A stretch of DNA of 24,219 bases from Candidatus Binatia bacterium (GTDB lineage Bacteria > Desulfobacterota_B > Binatia > UBA9968 > JAJDTQ01): the NCBI GenBank assembly GCA_022827045.1, contig JAJDTQ010000116.1, positions 1 through 24,219 on the forward strand, read 5' to 3'. Made by a program: the position numbers and the translations under genes. How positions within the stretch are numbered: the stretch's first letter is position 1; the number at the start of each line of letters is the position of its first letter. Below the pieces are notes generated by a model, which had not been told where the DNA came from, ran no database searches, and saw only the letters and a program-made list of their open reading frames with translations. Below are positions 1 to 7,113 of the stretch, one piece after another.

Positions 1-1
1 G

Positions 2-1222
2 GAAATCGTCGAGGCTGACGCCCAGGCGCAACTGGGAAGCTGCGCCGTGGGGGAACGGCGCCTGCGCGCGCTGATGAAAGCGGAAGGCGCAGAGTCCTTT
101 AACGCTAACATCGAGCGCCTCTACGACATGACCGAGCGGCGCGTGCGGGCGGAGGTCGCGGCGCTGCCCGACGGCGAATACTTCGGCGAGAGCACCATCT
201 ACCAGGACGAGCCGGGCAATCCATCGACCTCACGGATCGCCGTCAAGGTGCTGATCCGTGGGGACAGCATCGCCTTCGACTTCTCGGGCACGGACCCTCA
301 GACCCCGACCTTCACCAACGCTTCCCTCACGTCCACCACGGCGGCGACCCTCACCACGCTGCTCTACCTATTGAGCCCCGAAGTGCTCCACAATCACGGC
401 CTGGTACGCTCCGTGGACATCCACGTGCCCGAGGGATCGATCCTGAACGCGTGTTATCCCGCGGCCACGTTCATGGGCAACAAGCTGTGCCAGCACACCG
501 GCGAGGCCATCATGCTGGCGCTGCGGGGAGCACTGCCGGAGCGGGTCACCGCCCCCTGGGGCCGGCGCCTGTCCTACCGCATGACCGGCAAGGACCCGCG
601 CAACGGGCGGGGCTTCCACGACATCTTCTTCCTCACCTACGAGGGCGGCGGCGCCACCCACGGGGTCGACGGCTACAACCAGCCCGGACTCATGGGCGGC
701 GGCAACGTGCTGGCGCAGGACTACGAGACCTTCGAGGTACAGAACCCGGTGCAACTCATCGAGCATGAGTACGTCACCGACTCGGCCGGGCCGGGCCGCT
801 GGCGCGGCGGCCTGGGGACCCGCACCCGGGTGCGCTATTACGGCGAGGAGACCGGCGGCTCCACTCACGGCGACGGCACCATGGAGCCGTCCCCGGGGGT
901 GCTGGGAGGCGGAGCGGGCACGCTGAACAGCGTGGAGTTCCGGTTCCCGGGCGGCGCCCGCCGGAATGCCCACGCCATGGAGATCATCCCCGACATCCCG
1001 CCGGGTACGGTCTCGGTTCACCACGGCGGGGGCGGAGGCGGCTACGGACCGCCGGAGGAGCGCGACCTCGAGCGGGTGGACGAGGACCTGCGCAACGGGT
1101 TCATCTCCGCGAAGGCGGCCGTCGAGGTCTACGGCGCGGTGCTGACCCCGGACGGCTCCGCGGTGGATTTCGAGGCATCGCGGAAACGGCGGAAGAATAC
1201 GCTTGGTAGCCTGTCCCCGTAG
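2..1222 (+). CDS. Hydantoinase B/oxoprolinase family protein, 3' part
   Basis: The frame is open from the left edge (codon at base 2), so the N-terminus lies outside the window; 406 residues are visible. HyuB-type subunits work with HyuA in ATP-dependent hydrolysis of hydantoins, oxoproline or related cyclic amides, or in acetone/acetophenone carboxylase-like enzymes, in the cytoplasm. Family hallmarks seen are the FDFSGTDPQ segment, the Gly-rich GGGATHGVDGYNQPG stretch, the EHEYVTDSAGPGRWRGG segment, and near the C-terminus a GGGGGGYGPPEERD stretch followed by VDEDLRNGFIS, the usual HyuB ending. The substrate cannot be read from this part; a hyuA partner would be expected to the left. The stop codon (TAG, 1220-1222) lies inside an imperfect palindrome. 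The gene converges on the crotonase gene that follows. Confidence 0.9.
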   Translation, partial: EIVEADAQAQLGSCAVGERRLRALMKAEGAESFNANIERLYDMTERRVRAEVAALPDGEYFGESTIYQDEPGNPSTSRIAVKVLIRGDSIAFDFSGTDPQTPTFTNASLTSTTAATLTTLLYLLSPEVLHNHGLVRSVDIHVPEGSILNACYPAATFMGNKLCQHTGEAIMLALRGALPERVTAPWGRRLSYRMTGKDPRNGRGFHDIFFLTYEGGGATHGVDGYNQPGLMGGGNVLAQDYETFEVQNPVQLIEHEYVTDSAGPGRWRGGLGTRTRVRYYGEETGGSTHGDGTMEPSPGVLGGGAGTLNSVEFRFPGGARRNAHAMEIIPDIPPGTVSVHHGGGGGGYGPPEERDLERVDEDLRNGFISAKAAVEVYGAVLTPDGSAVDFEASRKRRKNTLGSLSP

Positions 1223-1247
1223 CGGCGACCGGTCGGCCGCCCCTACG
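1218..1247. repeat. Imperfect 30-bp palindrome over the hydantoinase B stop codon
   Basis: The arms pair as CGTAG/CTACG, GGCG/CGCC and CCG/CGG, with single mismatches between blocks and a tiny centre. The element overlaps the last codons and stop of the upstream gene and lies in the 45-bp gap between two convergent genes. It resembles short GC-rich palindromes dispersed in many high-GC genomes. It may also act as a transcript 3' end, but no T-run follows on either strand. Only one copy is seen in this window. Confidence 0.45.
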
Positions 1248-1267
1248 GGGCCCGCCGGCATAGGCGC

Positions 1268-2092
1268 CTACCCGCCGGTCTTGGTGAACGAGCTCACCCC
1301 CGGCCGGTATTCCTTGGCCAGAAACTTCTCGATGCCCTCGCCGCCGCGGCCGGTCTGCTGGTGCCGCCAGCGAAGTTCGTTGCTCTTGCTCATGAGGAAC
1401 CAGTAGGCCTGGTCGTAGGACATGTCCACCACCTGCTTGAACGCTTCCTTGGTGGCGCGCACCGCCGCGTCGTCCAGAGACGCCAGGTGCTCGGCCAGCG
1501 CCATGACCTCTTCCCGGAGGCGTGCGGCCGGCACGGACTCATTGACCAGCCGCACCTCGGCGGCGCGCCGTCCGTCGAAGGTCTTGCCGGTCATGGCGTA
1601 GTAGAGGGCGTCGCGGTAGGGCATCAAGGTGGCGACGGCCTTGGATACCAGCCCGGCGGGCAGGTTGCCCCAGTTGACCTCGCTCAGCCCGAACACCGCG
1701 TCGTCCGACGCCAGGGCGAAATCGCAGGAGGCGACGATGGTGAACGCGCCGCCGAAGCAGTGGCCGTTGACCATGGCGATGGTGGGCTTGGGAAACATCC
1801 GCAGCATACGGTCGCACCATTCGTTGGCGATGCGCCGGTTGATGTGGCGCTCGGCGTCCACGTCGTCGACCTCGTGGAAGTATTCCTTGAGGTCCATGCC
1901 CGAGCAGAAGGCCGGCGGCGCGCCGGTGACCACCAGCACCCGCGTCTTCGGGTCCCGCTCCACCTCGGTCAGGACCTCGTTCATCTCCTGGTGCATCAAC
2001 GGGTTCATGGCGTTGCGCTTCTCCGGGCGGTTCAGCACCACGGTTGTCACCGCGCCTTCCTTCTCGATGGCGACGGTTCGGTAGTTCGACAT
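1268..2092 (-). CDS. Crotonase, p-hydroxycinnamoyl-CoA hydratase/lyase-like
   Basis: A 274-residue cytoplasmic crotonase-fold protein. It resembles p-hydroxycinnamoyl-CoA hydratase/lyase (feruloyl-CoA to vanillin plus acetyl-CoA) over its length: RPEKRNAM near residue 22, GMDLKEYF at 65-72, NGHCFGGAF at 109-117, FGLSEVNWG at 134-142, MTGKTFDGRRAAEVRLVNESVP at 167-188 (this stretch has two parts, MTGKTF and RLVNESVP). Aligned from memory to the Pseudomonas enzyme, Met70, Tyr75, Gly120 and Glu143 are kept (here M66, Y71, G115, E138). Ser123 becomes Thr118 and the phenol-binding Tyr239 becomes Met234, so the substrate may not be a 4-hydroxycinnamoyl-CoA. The start is ATG at 2092; an in-frame extension upstream has no crotonase similarity. 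It is divergent from bamD with 178 bp between, so it has its own promoter. A plain enoyl-CoA hydratase is the alternative. Confidence 0.85.
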   Translation of the reverse strand: MSNYRTVAIEKEGAVTTVVLNRPEKRNAMNPLMHQEMNEVLTEVERDPKTRVLVVTGAPPAFCSGMDLKEYFHEVDDVDAERHINRRIANEWCDRMLRMFPKPTIAMVNGHCFGGAFTIVASCDFALASDDAVFGLSEVNWGNLPAGLVSKAVATLMPYRDALYYAMTGKTFDGRRAAEVRLVNESVPAARLREEVMALAEHLASLDDAAVRATKEAFKQVVDMSYDQAYWFLMSKSNELRWRHQQTGRGGEGIEKFLAKEYRPGVSSFTKTGG

Positions 2093-2270
2093 GGCGGCTC
2101 CTTTTGCGGCCTGAGTTTCGCTTCCATGATTCGGGATTCGGACCGGTCCCGTCAACCCGGCAGCGCACAATGGGGCGCCGGAACGCGGCCTCAACTTGTG
2201 CCTGGCATCCTTGAAGGCCGCGTCGGGACCGTGATAGATGTTCTGGATCATTTCGTTGAGGCCGCTGAAA

Positions 2271-3737
2271 ATGCATGAACGGAATCACCTGAGAGGTGCC
2301 CTCGTCGGGATCGTGGCCGCGCTGCTGTTGAACGGCTGTACGGGCCCCACGGGGGAACAACCGAGGTTCCCCAAGCTGGGCGACCTCACCGGCGCGGTGA
2401 CGGAGTTGTTCGAGTCCGACCCGCGCTCCAAATCGACCGCGACGGCCGCGGCGCTGTACAAGGACGGCATCGACTACTTCGAAAGGGGGCGCTACGCGCG
2501 TTCGATATCGTTCTTCCAGAAGCTTCGGGACGAATATCCATTCAGCGAGGAAGCCGAGGCCGTCGAGTTGAAGATCGCCGAGGCGTACTACCGGAACGAG
2601 GAGTACATCCAGGCGGACGAGACCTACAAGAACTACCTGACTTTTCAGCCCACGGGCCGGCATATACCCCACGTCAAGTATCAGCTTGGACGCGTCAACC
2701 TGGCCCAGTTCACCGGTGTCGACCGGGACCTGGAGAAGGTCCGGCAGGCAAGAGGGTACTTCGAATCCGTGATCAAGGATCATCCGGAGTCGGAACATGC
2801 CGCGGACGCGCATAAACAACTGGCCGAGACGCGGGTTCACCTTGCGGAGCGGGAGCTCTACGTCGGCAACTACTACCTGAAGGAGGAGCGGTATCCGGCG
2901 GCGCGCGAGCGCTTCGAGACCGTTCTGCGCGAATACGGCGACACGCCGACGGCCCCCAAGGCGCAAGCCGCGCTGGCCGCCATGCCGCCGCCGGGGGCGG
3001 CGGCGAAACCGGCGTCCGCGGATCCGCCGGCGAAGGCGACGGCCGCGGAGAGCGGCGCGACGGAACCGCCCCGGCTCATCACCAAGCCGGGCTACGAGCA
3101 CGAAGACCCGTCGCGCAAGACCTGGTACGGTTACCTGAACCCGTTCTCCTGGGGCGACCGCGGGGAGGAGGAGCCGGAGGAGCGGAAGGTGGCCTCCGCG
3201 CCGGCGGCGCCTGCCGATGAAACGAAGGCGCCGGTCGAGGAAACCGCGCCGCCGGAGCAGAAAAAGAGCTGGTTCAGCTACCTCAACCCCGCCTCGTGGT
3301 TCGAAGGGGGAGTGGAGAAACCCGCAACGCAACCCGAAAAGCCGACCGCGGCCGAAACGGCGACCGCCAAGGCGGTGGTGGAAGGCGTCGACAAGACGTT
3401 GGGGACAGGGGAGCCTCCCAAGGGAGGCGCGCCCAAGCCTCCGGTGAGCGCCCTTCCGCCGGAAGAAAAGGAAACGGGCCCCACCCCTGATGATCCCGCC
3501 AAGGTCATCGGCGATATCGACACGCGGCTGGGCGGCGAGAAGGCGTCCGCGAGCGCTCCGAAGGCGCCGGCCGCCGATCCCGCGCTCTTCTCCGTCAAGA
3601 AGCCCGAGCCCGCTACCAGCGAAGCCGCCGCCGGCGACGAGGCGGGTTCCGCCCTGCTGCGGGGAATCGACCGGCAGCTCGGGAAAGAAGGGATCGACCC
3701 GTCCCGCGATCTGCCGCCTCCGCCGGCGTCGCCCTAG
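2271..3737 (+). CDS. bamD: BamD-like outer-membrane assembly lipoprotein with extended tail
   Basis: A 488-residue lipoprotein. The ATG at 2271 gives a clean type II signal peptide: charged MHERNHLR, hydrophobic GALVGIVAALLL, then NGC with the lipidated Cys at 23. Residues about 60-245 form tetratricopeptide-like helices matching BamD (YfiO): LYKDGIDYFERGRYARSISFF, IAEAYYRNEEYIQAD, and later YYLKEERYPAARERFETVLREYGDTPTA. BamD is the essential partner of BamA in inserting beta-barrel proteins. Beyond the TPR part is about 240 residues of Ala/Pro/Glu/Lys-rich tail, which ordinary BamD (about 245 residues) lacks. The tail has two W-[YF]-x-Y-L-N-P-x-S-W motifs (285-294, 334-343) and three [VI]-D-x-x-L-G motifs (373-378, 416-421, 466-471). 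An upstream in-frame ATG at 2238 would spoil the signal peptide. It is tail to tail with the efflux gene, 24 bp apart. A BamD paralogue or other TPR lipoprotein is possible. Confidence 0.85.
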   Translation: MHERNHLRGALVGIVAALLLNGCTGPTGEQPRFPKLGDLTGAVTELFESDPRSKSTATAAALYKDGIDYFERGRYARSISFFQKLRDEYPFSEEAEAVELKIAEAYYRNEEYIQADETYKNYLTFQPTGRHIPHVKYQLGRVNLAQFTGVDRDLEKVRQARGYFESVIKDHPESEHAADAHKQLAETRVHLAERELYVGNYYLKEERYPAARERFETVLREYGDTPTAPKAQAALAAMPPPGAAAKPASADPPAKATAAESGATEPPRLITKPGYEHEDPSRKTWYGYLNPFSWGDRGEEEPEERKVASAPAAPADETKAPVEETAPPEQKKSWFSYLNPASWFEGGVEKPATQPEKPTAAETATAKAVVEGVDKTLGTGEPPKGGAPKPPVSALPPEEKETGPTPDDPAKVIGDIDTRLGGEKASASAPKAPAADPALFSVKKPEPATSEAAAGDEAGSALLRGIDRQLGKEGIDPSRDLPPPPASP

Positions 3738-3761
3738 GCGGCGGTCGTTGCGGCGATTGGA

Positions 3762-5051
3762 CTACGGACTGAACTCCGAACCCCGGCCCATCGCCCGGGC
3801 CAGCCGCGCCTCCGCCACCTTGTGGTCGTAGATGGACCGTATGTGGTCCGTCTGGGCCCTGGTGTTGATGACCTGGGCTTCGGTGATCTCGATGATCGAG
3901 CCCACTCCCACTTGGTAACGGCCGTTGGCCAGGTCGAGGTTTTCCTTGGCCGACTTCGTTTGCGCCTCGTTGGCCTTGATCCGCTCCCCCGCCTCCACGA
4001 GATTCAGAAAAGCCTCCTCCACCTCCAGCGCGATGCGTTGCTGCTGCTCTTCCAGTTGCGCCTTGATGACCGCGTAGTCGCGGACGGCTCTCTCGATCTC
4101 GGGCTTGAGGGTAAAGCCCGGGAACAGGGGGACTTCCAGGGTCAGCGTCGAGCTGATGATGTCCTGGTCGTTGTGCAGGCGCCGGCCGTATTGTCCGTTG
4201 AAGCGGAGCCTCGGCATGCGCCCGCGCTTGACCACGTCGATGGCCTCCTGCTGGGCCTTCAGGCGGGACTGGAACTCCATCAACTCCGTGCGCGATTCGG
4301 AGGCGGCCTTGACCGCGTCCTCCAGCGACAGGGTGGACGGCCGGACGTTGACGTCGGAAGCTACTCGACGCTCCGGGAACCGGCTCACGCCCATGGCGCT
4401 CTTGAGCCGCGCCCAGGCGATCCTGACGCCGTTCTGTGCCGCGATGAGTCCCGCCTTGGCCGCGAAGAGGCTCGCCTCGGCGCGGGCGACGTCGATCTTG
4501 GGGCGGGTGCCCACATCGAAGAACCCCTGGGCCTGGCGCACCAGGGTTTCGCGGTCCTTGACCGTATCCTGCTCCACCCGCACCAGCGCCTCGGCCCGGA
4601 GGTAGTTGAAGAAGGCCCGCCGCACCGCGAGCACCACGTCCTCCGCCGACGTCTTCTCCAGGAAACGCCGGGCTTCCAGCGTGCCCTCTTCCCGGCGGAT
4701 GTTGCCCTCGCGGCGGCCGAAGTCGCTCACCAGCCATTGCACCTGGCCGCTCGTACTGAAGAGGTTCTTGTCCGCGTTGGGGTTTTCCGTGGCGGGCTTG
4801 TTCTCGTATGAGCCACGGACCCCGGCGGTGGGATACCAGCCGGCCCTGGCCCTCGTCACCACGGCTTCCTGCACCTTGACCCGTTCCTTGGCGGCGCGGA
4901 TTCCCGGATGGTTCTCCAAGGCGATGCGCTCGGCTTGCTGCAGCGTCAGCATTTCCGGGTCCGACTGTTGAGCAATGGCGGATTGGAACATCCCGAGCAA
5001 CACGAATGCCCCGATCCCCAATACCGCGGCCCCATTCTTGCGGCATCGCAT
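3762..5051 (-). CDS. TolC family outer-membrane efflux protein
   Basis: A 429-residue outer-membrane channel subunit of a tripartite efflux pump or type I secretion system. An N-terminal Sec signal (hydrophobic AAVLGIGAFVLLGMFQSAIA, ending near AQQS) is followed by the TolC/OEP start LTLQQAERIALENHPGIRAAKERVKVQEA and two long coiled-coil halves with typical repeats such as GTRPKIDVARAEA and GVGSIIEITEAQVINTRAQ. Length fits the family (about 420-480). The start is the ATG at 5051, preceded by AGGAGG (reading the minus strand) with 5-nt spacing; a longer in-frame start at 5084 lies upstream of that site and is unlikely. No membrane-fusion protein or inner-membrane pump is adjacent, so the partner transporter is elsewhere. 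The substrate is unknown. Confidence 0.93.
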   Translation of the reverse strand: MRCRKNGAAVLGIGAFVLLGMFQSAIAQQSDPEMLTLQQAERIALENHPGIRAAKERVKVQEAVVTRARAGWYPTAGVRGSYENKPATENPNADKNLFSTSGQVQWLVSDFGRREGNIRREEGTLEARRFLEKTSAEDVVLAVRRAFFNYLRAEALVRVEQDTVKDRETLVRQAQGFFDVGTRPKIDVARAEASLFAAKAGLIAAQNGVRIAWARLKSAMGVSRFPERRVASDVNVRPSTLSLEDAVKAASESRTELMEFQSRLKAQQEAIDVVKRGRMPRLRFNGQYGRRLHNDQDIISSTLTLEVPLFPGFTLKPEIERAVRDYAVIKAQLEEQQQRIALEVEEAFLNLVEAGERIKANEAQTKSAKENLDLANGRYQVGVGSIIEITEAQVINTRAQTDHIRSIYDHKVAEARLARAMGRGSEFSP

Positions 5052-5113
5052 AACGACCTCCTTGTGACGCGTCTCCGCGCGCATGTGTTCCGAGCCTTTG
5101 CCTGCAAACCGGT

Positions 5114-5141
5114 TCTATATCAGCGCCCACCCGTTCAACAA
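5114..5141 (-). promoter_or_regulatory. Candidate sigma70-type promoter for the TolC-family gene
   Basis: Reading the minus strand, TTGTTG (5141-5136) and TATAGA (5119-5114) are separated by 16 bp, about 60 bp upstream of the efflux-gene ATG. Matches to consensus are only 3/6 and 4/6, so this is a weak prediction resting mainly on position in a divergent intergenic region. Confidence 0.25.
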
Positions 5142-5179
5142 GGGAAAACGCGTGGTTGGAAACCCTCCCGGTGACGCGC

Positions 5180-5209
5180 TTGAATGGTTCCGGCCAGAGG
5201 GAATAAAGT
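5180..5209 (+). promoter_or_regulatory. Candidate sigma70-type promoter for the SDR/acyl-CoA gene cluster
   Basis: TTGAAT (5180-5185) and TAAAGT (5204-5209) are 18 bp apart, each matching consensus at 4/6. Transcription would begin near 5216. That leaves a leader of about 90 nt before the TTG start at 5309, or almost none before the ATG at 5219. It is predicted from spacing and position only. Confidence 0.28.
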
Positions 5210-5308
5210 GCAAAACACATGCCACGGCGCGCTCCCGATTCCTTGCGGGCGGTCGCGTGGCACCCCGTGGCATGTCTGCTGGATTCATTAGACGATCCGG
5301 AGTTCTCC

Positions 5309-6085
5309 TTGGATTCACTGACGGGCAAGATCGCGCTGGTTACGGGCGCGGGGAGCGGCATCGGCAGGGCGGTGTCGCTGGCGCTGGCCCGGGAAGGCTG
5401 CCGCGTGGTCCTGGCGGGGCGGCGGGAGGACCGCTTGGCGCGGGTCGCCGGGGAGGTGCGCGGGCACGGGGGTGAGGCCTTCCCGGCGACCTGCGACGTG
5501 GGCTCCCGGACGGCCGTCGACGCGCTGGCGAAGAGCGCCGGCCGGATGGGCGTGGTGCAGATCCTGGTCAACAGCGCGGGCATTGCCCCCGCCGCGAGTT
5601 TCCTGGAGATGGAGGATGAGCTGTTGGACGAGGTGTTGCGGGTGAACTTCATGGGCACGTGCTACTGTTGCAAGCGGTTTCTGGGGCCGATGATCGGCGC
5701 GGGCTGGGGCCGCGTCCTCAATATCGCGTCCACCACGGCCAAGACCGGGTATTCCCACACCGCCGCCTACACCGCCTCGAAGCACGCCGTCCTGGGGCTC
5801 ACGAAGGTGCTGGCGCTGGAAACCGCGCGCAAGGGCGTGACGGTCAATGCCATCTGCCCCGGGTACGTGGACACGGAATTGACGCTCGAGAACGCCCGGC
5901 TGATGGCCGACAGAGTCGGCGCCACGGCGGCGGAGGTTCTGGAACGGTTCGCCCGCACGTCGCCGCAACGGCGGCTCGTGGCCCCGGATGAGGTGGCGGA
6001 ATTGGCGGTGCTGCTGGCCGGGCCCGCGGGCGATTCCGTTACCGGACAGGGCATCAACCTTGACGGCGGCGCGTTCATGGGCTGA
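5309..6085 (+). CDS. SDR family NAD(P)-dependent oxidoreductase
   Basis: A classical short-chain dehydrogenase of 258 residues from the TTG at 5309. It has the nucleotide motif TGAGSGIG (12-19), NSAG (88-91) and the catalytic tetrad N113, S141, Y154, K158 (YTASK), then [10 protein letters not shown] and the C-terminal [13 protein letters not shown]. It most resembles FabG/3-hydroxybutyrate-dehydrogenase-type enzymes that oxidise or reduce a 3-hydroxy/3-oxo-acyl group. Beside a crotonase and two acyl-CoA dehydrogenases it may supply the 3-hydroxyacyl-CoA dehydrogenase step (inference). Start choice: GGAG at 5298-5301 sits 7 nt before TTG 5309, and the protein then begins where the family normally does. 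An ATG at 5219 would add 30 atypical residues and lacks a Shine-Dalgarno site. Confidence 0.9.
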   Translation: MDSLTGKIALVTGAGSGIGRAVSLALAREGCRVVLAGRREDRLARVAGEVRGHGGEAFPATCDVGSRTAVDALAKSAGRMGVVQILVNSAGIAPAASFLEMEDELLDEVLRVNFMGTCYCCKRFLGPMIGAGWGRVLNIASTTAKTGYSHTAAYTASKHAVLGLTKVLALETARKGVTVNAICPGYVDTELTLENARLMADRVGATAAEVLERFARTSPQRRLVAPDEVAELAVLLAGPAGDSVTGQGINLDGGAFMG

Positions 6086-6186
6086 CACAAGGCGGGACAT
6101 CGTTCCGGGTCGGCAGGGTGTGACGAAACGCTCACGGCCAAGTTTCAAACGCTTTCGCGCCCGCGCGGCGAAGACAGGACGGTAGA

Positions 6187-6981
6187 ATGGCATACGAGAG
6201 CTTCGACTACACCGTGGACGGCGGCATCGCCACCATCCGCCTCAACAATCCCGGGCAGCTCAACGCCCTGACCTTCCGCACCTACGAGGAGTTGGCGGAG
6301 CTGACCGGCTCGGTGGCGGCGGACAGCCGGGTCCACGTGCTGGTGATTACCGGCGCGGGCAAGGGGTTCTGCTCCGGCGGCAGCGTCGACGACATCATCG
6401 GCGAGTTGCTGAAGATGGACGGCGCCGGGCTGTACCGGTTCACGCGCCTCACCTGCGACGTCGTGCGCAACATGCGCGCGCTGGAGAAACCCATCGTCGC
6501 CGCGGTGAACGGAGTGGCGGCGGGCGCGGGCGCGGTCCTGGCGCTGGCGAGCGATCTGCGGATCCTGTCGGACCGGGCGAGAATGGCTTTCCTGTTCGTC
6601 AAGGTCGGTCTGGCGGGATCGGACATGGGCGCCATCCATCTGCTGCCGCGCATCGTCGGCACGGGACGCGCCATGGAGCTGCTGTCCCTGGGAGACGCCA
6701 TCGACGCCGCCGAAGCCTACAGGATCGGCTTGGCCAACAAGGTGGTGCCACACGAGGAGTTGATGCCCGAGGCGCTAAAGCTGGCGCGCCGGCTGCGGGA
6801 CGGGCCGCGGTTCGCCATCGGGGTCACCAAGAAGCTGCTGGATCTGGAAGCGGGAATGGACCTGGACGCGGCCCTGGAGATGGAGGCCGTGACTCAGGCC
6901 CATTGCATGCAGACCGCGGACTTCCACGAAGGCTTTCGCGCCTTCATGGAAAAGGAAACGCCGCGATTCAACCGGGGATGA
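6187..6981 (+). CDS. Crotonase-fold protein lacking both usual catalytic glutamates
   Basis: A 264-residue enoyl-CoA hydratase/isomerase family protein. The fold is clear: LNNPGQLNALT near residue 19, the oxyanion segment GFCSGG at 60-65, NGVAAGAGAV at 108-117, and the GLAGSDMGAIHLLPRIVG segment at 141-158. In rat mitochondrial enoyl-CoA hydratase the two general acid/base residues are Glu144 and Glu164. Aligned by hand, the equivalents here are V117 and F137. An Asp (D146) sits close to the position of the catalytic Asp of dienoyl-CoA isomerases. The reaction is therefore probably not simple hydration; isomerisation or another crotonase chemistry is possible. The ATG at 6187 has AGGA about 7 nt upstream. 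It lies 101 bp after the SDR gene and before two acyl-CoA dehydrogenases, probably co-transcribed. Confidence 0.87.
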   Translation: MAYESFDYTVDGGIATIRLNNPGQLNALTFRTYEELAELTGSVAADSRVHVLVITGAGKGFCSGGSVDDIIGELLKMDGAGLYRFTRLTCDVVRNMRALEKPIVAAVNGVAAGAGAVLALASDLRILSDRARMAFLFVKVGLAGSDMGAIHLLPRIVGTGRAMELLSLGDAIDAAEAYRIGLANKVVPHEELMPEALKLARRLRDGPRFAIGVTKKLLDLEAGMDLDAALEMEAVTQAHCMQTADFHEGFRAFMEKETPRFNRG

Positions 6982-6997
6982 GCGCTGGTGCGGCTTC

Positions 6998-7071
6998 CCT
7001 CACCCGGCCTTCGGCCATCCTCTCCCGGACTCCGACCCCCCTCTCCCTCTGGGAGAGGGTTGGGGTGAGGG
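6998..7071. repeat. REP-like nested palindromic element, copy 1
   Basis: An outer pair CCCTCACCC (6998-7006) and GGGTGAGGG (7063-7071) encloses a GGCC-TTC-GGCC hairpin (about 7007-7017) and a perfect hairpin of CCCTCTCCC (7039-7047), loop TCT, GGGAGAGGG (7051-7059). The same modules occur in the opposite arrangement at 12967-13008. It lies in the 132-bp gap between the crotonase and the first acyl-CoA dehydrogenase. Palindromes of this type are dispersed in many proteobacterial genomes. Inside an operon it could modulate mRNA stability or attenuate downstream genes. Confidence 0.7.
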
Positions 7072-7113
7072 TCTTCAGTGTGGCTGGCAGCTGGTGGTAA
7101 CGGAGACAAACAA

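Noticed and set aside
1539..3332. A 597-codon minus-strand frame across the crotonase and BamD genes
   Set aside because: The composition is Arg/Gly-rich and it crosses two well-supported genes on both strands; a shadow.
3613..5658. A 681-codon minus-strand frame over the efflux and SDR region
   Set aside because: It overlaps the TolC-family gene in a different frame and is Gly/Arg/Pro-rich without homology; a shadow.
6998..7071. The palindrome as an intrinsic terminator ending the crotonase transcript
   Set aside because: No T-run follows, and the module recurs near recA, so a dispersed repeat explains it better.
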